Below, piece by piece: positions 1 through 4,916 of a DNA stretch of 6,214 nucleotides. This DNA comes from Candidatus Mediterraneibacter gallistercoris. GTDB taxonomy: Bacteria > Bacillota_A > Clostridia > Lachnospirales > Lachnospiraceae. How positions within the stretch are numbered: position 1 is the stretch's first letter; each line of letters starts with the position of its first letter. Below the pieces are notes generated by a model that saw only the letters and a list, made by a program, of their open reading frames with translations, ran no database searches and was not told where the DNA came from. Location of the stretch: positions 1-6,214 of the forward strand of contig DWWI01000187.1 of assembly GCA_019119745.1 (NCBI GenBank), given 5' to 3'. Position numbers and translations under genes: made by a program.

Positions 1-35
1 CCCCTGCTGACATAATTTGACGAACGATTTTGCAC

Positions 36-62
36 TTGCCTTCAGAATGCCTGTGTTATAAT
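36..62 (+). promoter_or_regulatory. Extended -10 promoter of the MerR-like gene
   Basis: A perfect TATAAT lies at 57-62, preceded by TG at 54-55 with one intervening base, which is the extended -10 pattern of sigma-A promoters. The best spaced -35 is the weak TTGCCT at 36-41 (15 bp spacer). A better hexamer, TTGACG at 17-22, is 34 bp away and therefore too far. Transcription would start near 69, giving a leader of about 28 nt. No clear MerR-type dyad with a long 19-20 bp spacer is visible, so autoregulation is not supported by the sequence. Confidence 0.7.
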
Positions 63-78
63 GGATTCAGGTTGAGAT

Positions 79-86
79 AAGGAGGT
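79..86 (+). promoter_or_regulatory. Ribosome binding site AAGGAGGT
   Basis: This near-perfect anti-16S match ends 10 nt before the ATG at 97. It supports that start over the in-frame ATG at 115, which has no comparable site upstream. Confidence 0.8.
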
Positions 87-96
87 ATAAATATTA

Positions 97-780
97 ATGG
101 GTGAAGTCAGATTCATGATTTCCGAAGCCGCGAAACAGGTTGACGTTGAGTCTCATGTATTAAGATACTGGGAAGAGGAACTGGGACTTACGATCGGGCG
201 TACGGAAATGGGCCATCGATATTATACAAAAGATGATATTCAGCTTTTCCGCTGTATTAAGAAACTAAAAGATGAAGGTATGCTGCTCAGGGACTTAAAA
301 CCTCTCATACCTGATCTGAAAGCCACACGCCTCAGGCTGCGCACAGCAGAATCAGAGAGCAGTAATTCCGGGGATTCGCAGAATACGTCTCCCGCCGCAT
401 CTGCCGCGGATCAGGCGGATCCTGCTTCTGCTGACACGGCCGTTTCTTTACACGCTTCCACATCCGTTCAGCCCGCAGCTGCCGAGCCTGAAACCACAGA
501 GGTAGTGATCCCGCTGGAAAAGCTGGATCAGATACGCGCCCTGTTCGCAGACGTATTCCGGGAAGTACTGAACGAGAATAACAGTGTATTAAAAAAAGAC
601 ATCAGCAGTACAGTGACTACTGATGTCATGCATGAGATGGATTATCTTCTTCAGGCCAAGGACCGCCAGCAGGAGGAACATTTCCGCAAGCTGGATACCC
701 TGATCCGCCAGCAGCAGGCAAACCGCAAAGAGTCTGCCAAAGCTAATCCGATCATGAAACTCCGGAAAATCTTTACATAA
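97..780 (+). CDS. MerR-family HTH protein with C-terminal helical region
   Basis: The 227-residue product begins with a MerR-type winged helix-turn-helix at about residues 5-72. Its hallmarks are the ISEAAKQVDVESHVLRYWEE recognition segment, the wing GHRYYTKDDI and a following helix with FRCIKKLKDEGM. Residues about 84-136 are rich in Ala, Ser, Thr and Pro and look disordered. Residues about 137-210 are charged and helical (QIRALFADVFREVLNE, then a Gln/Glu/Arg-rich stretch), compatible with a coiled coil, and the protein ends in a basic, hydrophobic tail (MKLRKIFT). There are no cysteine metal-sensor residues or recognisable drug-binding domain, so it is not a classical MerR metal or drug sensor. 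The order HTH, linker, coiled coil recalls Bacillus RacA, a chromosome-anchoring protein of 184 residues, but that is inference. A transcription factor is equally possible. It is a single-gene unit with its own promoter, convergent with dnaB. Confidence 0.85.
   Translation: MGEVRFMISEAAKQVDVESHVLRYWEEELGLTIGRTEMGHRYYTKDDIQLFRCIKKLKDEGMLLRDLKPLIPDLKATRLRLRTAESESSNSGDSQNTSPAASAADQADPASADTAVSLHASTSVQPAAAEPETTEVVIPLEKLDQIRALFADVFREVLNENNSVLKKDISSTVTTDVMHEMDYLLQAKDRQQEEHFRKLDTLIRQQQANRKESAKANPIMKLRKIFT
591..627 (-). terminator. Intrinsic terminator candidate inside the MerR-like gene
   Basis: GACATCAG at 598-605 pairs perfectly with CTGATGTC at 620-627. After one mismatch, AGT (607-609) pairs with ACT (616-618), leaving a 6-nt loop. 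Directly beside the stem are seven A on the plus strand (591-597), which read as seven T after the hairpin on the minus strand. The structure therefore works only for transcription coming from dnaB, whose stop is about 170 bp away. It lies wholly within codons of the opposing gene. This is the best candidate end of the gdpP-rplI-dnaB transcript. Confidence 0.6.
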
Positions 781-797
781 ATATTTTACATAAATAT
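772..797. repeat. Perfect 13-bp tandem duplication at the convergent junction
   Basis: TTTACATAAATAT occurs at 772-784 and again, directly abutting, at 785-797, with no mismatch. The first copy contains the TAA stop of the MerR-like gene (778-780). The second copy ends on the first base of the dnaB stop codon complement (797-799). The unit is not a multiple of three, so it sits at the ends of both reading frames without extending either. Confidence 0.9.
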
Positions 798-2143
798 CAC
801 TGCTGCCGCAGTTCATTTCCGAAACGTGTGTACTGCGGCATCCACGCAAGCCGTACGGTTCCGATCGGGCCGTTCCTCTGCTTAGCGATAATGATCTCCG
901 CAATATTTTTATCCTCGGTATCCGGATTATAATAGTCATCTCTGTAGATAAACATACATACATCCGCGTCCTGCTCGATAGCGCCGGACTCTCGAAGGTC
1001 TGAAAGCATAGGCCGCTTATCTGTACGCTGCTCCACGGCACGGCTCAGCTGGGACAGCGCGATAACAGGAACATTCAGCTCACGCGCAAGACCTTTGAGC
1101 GAGCGGGAAATTTCTGAAATCTCCTGCTGACGGCTCTCATTCTTTCTGCTTCCGCTGCCGCTCATCAGCTGCAGGTAGTCGATGATAATAAGATCAAGTC
1201 CGATTTCAAGTTTATATTTCCTGCATTTTGAACGCATCTCCGATATGGAAATACCGGACGTATCATCTATGATCATACGGGAGTTTCCGATCGTTCCGGC
1301 TCCCTCGATCAGCTTTTCCCAGTCAGTATCGGAAAGATTACCAGTCCTGAGCACCTGCGCGTCCACATGGGATTCCAGTGAAAAGAGACGGTTTACAAGC
1401 TGCTCTTTCGACATCTCGAGACTGAAGATCGCAACTGCAAGATTCTGGCGAAAGGCCACATGCTGGGCTATATTCAGCACAAACGCCGTCTTTCCCATAG
1501 ACGGTCTGGCCGCGATCAGAATAAGATCCGATCTCTGCAGACCGGACAGCTTATAGTCAAGATCAATAAATCCTGTCGGGATTCCCGTAACATTTCCTTT
1601 TGTCTTTGACGCCTTCTCGATCACATCGAGGGCATTCAGTACAACCTGCCGGATCGGCACATACTCCTGAGAATTTCCGTGCTCGACAAGTTCAAAGACC
1701 TGTTTCTCCGTTTTCTCCAGAATTTCCTCGAGAGGCTCGTTTTCCAGATAACATGTGTTGGCAGTCTCTTCGTTGATTCGGATCAGTTTGCGGAGTATTG
1801 CCTTGTCTCTTACGATCTCCGCATAGTATTTTACATTCGCCGATGTCTGGGTTCCTTCGAGAAGATCTTTTACGAATTCCATGCTGCTGATCTCCGGCGG
1901 AACATTCTTCTCCTTTAACTGCTCCTGCAGAGTGATCAGATCAACCGGTTTCCCATCTTTAAAAAGATCCACCACGCTGTCAAATATAATGCCGTAAGCC
2001 GTCTGATAAAAATCCTCTCCCGTTATGATCTCCGACGCGACCATAACAGCATCCTTATTCATCAGCATCGCCCCAAGCACAGCCTGTTCGGCCTCTATGC
2101 TGTGGGGCGGTATCCGCTTCATTGCCGCTTCTATATTTTCCAT
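797..2143 (-). CDS. dnaB: Replicative DNA helicase DnaB
   Basis: The 448-residue product is a full-length hexameric replicative helicase (called DnaC in Bacillus), which unwinds DNA 5' to 3' ahead of the replisome and recruits primase. Residues about 8-110 are the N-terminal primase-interacting domain, starting with the typical PPHSIEAEQAVLGAML. A linker helix region follows to about 185, then the RecA-like motor. Visible motifs are Walker A ARPSMGKTA (212-220, Lys218/Thr219), the motif H1a glutamate in SLEMS (Glu243), Walker B LDLIIIDY (Asp322), the ALSQLSR sensor segment (Gln365), the DLRESGAIEQDAD motif (382-394) and the KQRNGP arginine-finger segment (Arg423). No intein or truncation is seen. 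The start is fixed by a ribosome binding site overlapping the rplI stop, 13 bp upstream. It is the last gene of the gdpP-rplI-dnaB operon. Confidence 0.98.
   Translation of the reverse strand: MENIEAAMKRIPPHSIEAEQAVLGAMLMNKDAVMVASEIITGEDFYQTAYGIIFDSVVDLFKDGKPVDLITLQEQLKEKNVPPEISSMEFVKDLLEGTQTSANVKYYAEIVRDKAILRKLIRINEETANTCYLENEPLEEILEKTEKQVFELVEHGNSQEYVPIRQVVLNALDVIEKASKTKGNVTGIPTGFIDLDYKLSGLQRSDLILIAARPSMGKTAFVLNIAQHVAFRQNLAVAIFSLEMSKEQLVNRLFSLESHVDAQVLRTGNLSDTDWEKLIEGAGTIGNSRMIIDDTSGISISEMRSKCRKYKLEIGLDLIIIDYLQLMSGSGSRKNESRQQEISEISRSLKGLARELNVPVIALSQLSRAVEQRTDKRPMLSDLRESGAIEQDADVCMFIYRDDYYNPDTEDKNIAEIIIAKQRNGPIGTVRLAWMPQYTRFGNELRQQ
804..840. repeat. 9-bp inverted repeat in the 3' end of dnaB
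   Basis: TGCCGCAGT (804-812) and ACTGCGGCA (832-840) are perfectly complementary, with 19 nt between them. The structure falls in the last codons of dnaB. Neither strand has a T-run directly after it, so it is not a canonical terminator. It could act as a 3' stabilising or pausing hairpin, or be chance in coding DNA. Confidence 0.55.
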
Positions 2144-2150
2144 TAAGAAG

Positions 2151-2158
2151 TCTCCTCT
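2151..2158 (-). promoter_or_regulatory. dnaB ribosome binding site overlapping the rplI stop
   Basis: On the minus strand this reads AGAGGAGA, with AGGAG ending 8 nt before the dnaB ATG. Its first bases overlap the TAG stop of rplI (2157-2159). Ribosomes finishing L9 therefore terminate on the dnaB initiation signal, which suggests translational coupling. Confidence 0.75.
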
Positions 2159-2606
2159 ACGCCTCTTCTTTCACGACTACCTTCAGTTCGGCAGTAACCT
2201 CCGGGTGAAGTTTTACATTCACGATATGAGTTCCAAGTGTTTTTATATTTTCTTTGAGAACAATCTTCTTCTTATCAACATCAAGCTTCATCTGCTCTTT
2301 CACCGCTGCCGCGATCTCTTTGCTGGACACTGAACCGAACGTCCTGCCGCCCTCTCCTACCTTTATTGCAAGCTCTACTTTTCCCGCAGACAGCTCTGCT
2401 GCAAGTTCTTTTGCCGCATCCAGATTTTCCTGCGCCACCTTTTTCTCGTTATTCTTCTGGAGCTTCAGGTCATTAAGGTTCTTAGGCGTCGCCTCTGCCC
2501 CGAGCTTCTTCGGCAGGATAAAGTTTCTCGCATATCCGTCATTTACATTTACGATCTCTCCTTTTTTCCCGAGAGATTTTACATCCTGTAATAATATTAC
2601 TTTCAT
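2157..2606 (-). CDS. rplI: 50S ribosomal protein L9
   Basis: The 149-residue protein has the normal full length of bacterial L9, which binds 23S rRNA near the L1 stalk base and helps maintain reading-frame fidelity. The N-terminal globular domain carries the family signature at about residues 13-40 ([17 protein letters not shown], then [10 protein letters not shown]). A long connecting helix rich in Lys, Glu and Ala spans about 41-74. The C-terminal domain (about 75-149) contains [14 protein letters not shown] and ends in a beta strand, LKVVVKEEA. The start is supported by AAGGAG at 2618-2623, 11 nt upstream and inside the end of gdpP. Only 3 bp separate it from the gdpP stop and 13 bp separate it from dnaB, so it is the middle gene of an operon. 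Nothing unusual is seen. Confidence 0.98.
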   Translation of the reverse strand: MKVILLQDVKSLGKKGEIVNVNDGYARNFILPKKLGAEATPKNLNDLKLQKNNEKKVAQENLDAAKELAAELSAGKVELAIKVGEGGRTFGSVSSKEIAAAVKEQMKLDVDKKKIVLKENIKTLGTHIVNVKLHPEVTAELKVVVKEEA

Positions 2607-2609
2607 CTT

Positions 2610-4658
2610 CTAAATATCTCCTTCCTCAATCATCTGGTCGATCGTGGCTTTCAGAGCCTTGATCGCCTCATCCATATTTGTATGGTCAAACTGTGCGCCG
2701 GCGGAGTTGATATGGCCTCCGCCTCCCAGTTTCTCCGCAATGATCTGCACGTTCACTTCATCGATGGACCGTGCGCTTAAGTAAATCTTTCCGTCATAGA
2801 TCGTCAGGACAAACGACGCCTTGATACCGCTGATATCCAGCAGTTCATTGGCCGCCTGGGCCGCCAGTACCGTAGGACTGTCAATATCACTCGGGCACTG
2901 GGCGATAGCAAATTCTTTCCTGTATACTTCCGCCATGCGCACTGCCTCCGCCTTGGCTCTGTAGGACGCCATATCATCACGGAACATCTTGCGCACACGG
3001 GTGATATCCGCGCCGCATCTTCTTAAAAACGCCGCGGCTTCGAAAGTACGTACTCCTGTCCGATTCATAAAGTTCCTTGTATCGATCATAATACCCGCAT
3101 ACAGACAGTCAGCCTCTACTGACGGAATCTTGATATCATCCGCAATGTACTGGAGCACCTCCGCTACCATCTCGCAGGCCGAAGACGAGTACGGCTCCAC
3201 GTATGACAATACCGCATTCTCTATGACATTGCTGCTCTGACGGTGATGATCGAGCACCGCGATCATCCGCGAACGCCTCAGAAGCTCCGGACACTCTGTC
3301 ATCTGAGGTTTATTCGTATCAACCACGATCACCATGGTGCTGTCAGTAACATAATCCAGCGCCTGATCCGATGTCAGGAAAATATCATCCTCATATGCCG
3401 GACTCTCCGCGATCTCGTCATACAGCGGACGCACGGATTCTGTAACTGTATTGATCACGATATGGGCTTTCTTCTCCAGACTTACTACCGCTCTGTAGAT
3501 ACCCATGCATGCACCGAATGAATCCGGATCCGCGATCTTATGTCCCATGACGATGACCTGATCTTTCGTCACTATAAACTCTCTCAGGGCCTCGGCCTTT
3601 ACACGTGCCTTCACACGGGTATTCTTAGCCGTCTGCTCTTTCTTTCCGCCGAAATATGTGATGCCGTTGCAGTCCTTGATAACCGCCTGATCTCCCCCTC
3701 TTGCAAGCGCGAGGTCGATAGCTACACGGGCGAACTGATAGCTCAGTGCATAAGTAGCGGTGTTCAGTCCCAGTCCGATACTGAGTGTTGCCGAACGTGC
3801 ATTTCCGATATTGACCTGTTTCACTTCTTCCAGAATGGAGAATTTATCTTCGGCGATCTTACGGTAGCTGGACTTACGGATAACAACAAAGTACTTGTCT
3901 TTCTCCATTTTCTTGACAATACCGTCCACATCGCCGATATACTTGTTGATCTTTCTGTCGATAAGAGCCACGAGCAGCGACTGGCGCACTTCCTCGACAC
4001 TCTCCATCACTTCATCGTAATTATCGATATAGATCAGGCCGGCGATCATCCTCTGGTCTTCATTTTCCCGGATGTATGCATTCAGCTCTGTCACATCCTG
4101 CATGGAGATTGCCACGAAATATTCTTCCTCTTCCGGTATCTGCAGAAGCTCTTCCTTCTGGCTGAAGCCCTGAAGTGACACCCGGCGCAGCTCAACCTGG
4201 TAGTCTCTGTCATGATAGGTCACTTCCAGCTCCACATGTTCCATATCTTCTTTAGGGAACACACCGGGATGCAGTTCCGGGATCATCCTGTTCAGATATT
4301 TTTCTTTTCTGGGGCCATCCATAAGAGAAGCAAAAGCATCGTTCTTCCACAGGATACGCCCGTCCTCAAGTGTAATGGCATAAGGAACCGCCAGTTCTTT
4401 CAAAAGTGTATGCTCGATCCCTTTATACTGCGCCGAAAACTGGATCAGATCCGCAAGGATCAGCGAACGGTTGTAAAAATACAGACCACCTGCAATCCCC
4501 AGATATATCAGGATAAATACCGTCATGATAAATCCGGCTCTCTTATCGATCACATAGACCCATATATCTACTGCCGCCAGCAGGATCGCCATGATCAGCG
4601 GCCAGCTCATATACATCCTGAGTTGTCCTTTCAAACGCATTCTGTTTTTCTTTTTCAT
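2610..4658 (-). CDS. gdpP: Cyclic-di-AMP phosphodiesterase GdpP (YybT type)
   Basis: The 682-residue membrane protein matches the GdpP family, which hydrolyses cyclic-di-AMP to pApA and so influences osmolyte uptake, cell-wall homeostasis and beta-lactam tolerance. Two membrane segments lie at about residues 17-37 and 41-62. A degenerate PAS region follows (about 80-190), then a GGDEF-like domain (about 205-335) whose signature is replaced by EKDKY at 252-256, as is usual in this family. The DHH/DHHA1 phosphodiesterase part has MGHKIADPDS (His373, Asp377, Asp379), VVDTNKP (Asp447), LDHHR (Asp470-His472), MIDTRNF (Asp526) and the C-terminal GGGGHINSAG (645-654). All expected metal ligands are present, so it should be active. 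It is slightly longer than the Bacillus protein (659). GAGGTGA at 4666-4672 sets the ATG. It is the first gene of the gdpP-rplI-dnaB operon. Confidence 0.97.
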   Translation of the reverse strand: MKKKNRMRLKGQLRMYMSWPLIMAILLAAVDIWVYVIDKRAGFIMTVFILIYLGIAGGLYFYNRSLILADLIQFSAQYKGIEHTLLKELAVPYAITLEDGRILWKNDAFASLMDGPRKEKYLNRMIPELHPGVFPKEDMEHVELEVTYHDRDYQVELRRVSLQGFSQKEELLQIPEEEEYFVAISMQDVTELNAYIRENEDQRMIAGLIYIDNYDEVMESVEEVRQSLLVALIDRKINKYIGDVDGIVKKMEKDKYFVVIRKSSYRKIAEDKFSILEEVKQVNIGNARSATLSIGLGLNTATYALSYQFARVAIDLALARGGDQAVIKDCNGITYFGGKKEQTAKNTRVKARVKAEALREFIVTKDQVIVMGHKIADPDSFGACMGIYRAVVSLEKKAHIVINTVTESVRPLYDEIAESPAYEDDIFLTSDQALDYVTDSTMVIVVDTNKPQMTECPELLRRSRMIAVLDHHRQSSNVIENAVLSYVEPYSSSACEMVAEVLQYIADDIKIPSVEADCLYAGIMIDTRNFMNRTGVRTFEAAAFLRRCGADITRVRKMFRDDMASYRAKAEAVRMAEVYRKEFAIAQCPSDIDSPTVLAAQAANELLDISGIKASFVLTIYDGKIYLSARSIDEVNVQIIAEKLGGGGHINSAGAQFDHTNMDEAIKALKATIDQMIEEGDI

Positions 4659-4665
4659 ATCATTC

Positions 4666-4672
4666 TCACCTC
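4666..4672 (-). promoter_or_regulatory. gdpP ribosome binding site
   Basis: GAGGTGA on the minus strand ends 7 nt before the gdpP ATG at 4656-4658. An out-of-frame ATG nearby (4661-4663) gives only a two-codon reading frame, so the assigned start is the sensible one. Confidence 0.75.
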
Positions 4673-4679
4673 ATCCGCA

Positions 4680-4708
4680 CCTGTTTACAGGCAGCGCATA
4701 ACGCTTGC
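4680..4708 (-). other. Two adjacent short hairpins in the gdpP leader
   Basis: The palindrome CCTGTTTACAGG (4680-4691) lies just 7 bp upstream of the gdpP ribosome binding site. Beside it, AGCG (4693-4696) pairs with CGCT (4702-4705) around a 5-nt loop, extendable by GC/GC with one bulged base. With transcription starting near 4743, the leader is about 85 nt. The structures are small and no known riboswitch class is recognisable, including the cyclic-di-AMP ydaO type. They could be an operator or a modest translational control element. Confidence 0.4.
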
Positions 4709-4749
4709 TATAAAAAAAGTTTTCAGCAGGTTCTCAATACTAACGATTT

Positions 4750-4778
4750 ATTATACCATTTTTTCCGGAATTATTCCA
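4750..4778 (-). promoter_or_regulatory. Promoter of the gdpP-rplI-dnaB operon
   Basis: Read on the minus strand, a perfect TATAAT (4750-4755) is preceded by TGG (extended -10). A weak -35, TGGAAT (4773-4778), sits 17 bp away. The site lies in the intergenic gap just after the upstream gene's terminator and about 90 bp before the gdpP start. The spacer holds two overlapping palindromes, TTCCGGAA (4763-4770) and GGAATTATTCC (4767-4777), which could be a repressor site. Confidence 0.7.
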
Positions 4779-4798
4779 CTGTAGAATTAAGGGACGCT

Positions 4799-4849
4799 AA
4801 AAAGCCTGCCGGTCCGGACACTTCTGTAAGTATCCGGAATCCGGCAGGC
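4799..4849 (-). terminator. Intrinsic terminator of the reductase gene
   Basis: GCCTGCCGG (4804-4812) pairs with CCGGCAGGC (4841-4849). Inside, TCCGGA (4813-4818) pairs with TCCGGA (4833-4838), then ACTT (4820-4823) with AAGT (4828-4831) around a 4-nt loop, with a 2-nt bulge and one mismatch. On the minus strand the stem is followed by five T (4803-4799). It is placed about 70 bp after the stop of the 4917-6214 gene and ends that transcript before the gdpP promoter. Confidence 0.9.
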
Positions 4850-4859
4850 ATATATTCGG

Positions 4860-4887
4860 CAGACCTCACTTTAATGAGGGAAATCTG
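4860..4887 (-). other. Minor hairpin in the reductase 3' untranslated region
   Basis: CCTCA (4864-4868) pairs with TGAGG (4875-4879), and outer CAGA (4860-4863) can pair with TCTG (4884-4887) across an asymmetric internal loop. No T-run follows on the minus strand. It lies between the stop codon and the main terminator and may only add 3'-end structure. Confidence 0.35.
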
Positions 4888-4916
4888 AATCCTTATTCAT
4901 ATAACAGTCGCAGAGA

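Noticed and set aside
17..22. TTGACG as the -35 element of the MerR-like gene
   Set aside because: It is 34 bp from TATAAT at 57-62, too far for one promoter, and no suitable -10 is found at the right distance from it.
589..1041. Minus-strand open frame (150 codons) overlapping the dnaB 3' end and the MerR-like gene
   Set aside because: It is out of frame with the well-supported dnaB and antisense to the MerR-like gene. Its product has no recognisable family, and it contains the terminator hairpin.
2254..2613. Plus-strand open frame (119 codons) opposite rplI, rich in Ser and Phe
   Set aside because: The Ser/Phe-rich product is the expected complement of Lys/Glu-rich L9 codons, and rplI is certain.
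3540..4178. Long plus-strand open frame (212 codons) opposite gdpP
   Set aside because: It is a shadow of gdpP. The protein is Cys/His/Ile-rich without a recognisable domain, and no ribosome binding site or promoter was identified for it.
4680..4700. Tiny upstream reading frame in the gdpP leader (four codons, MRCL)
   Set aside because: It has no ribosome binding site and is short enough to occur by chance.
4212..4784. Plus-strand open frame (190 codons) opposite the gdpP 5' end and its promoter
   Set aside because: It runs through the gdpP membrane-segment codons and into the promoter region. Its composition is that of an antisense frame and no start signal is visible.
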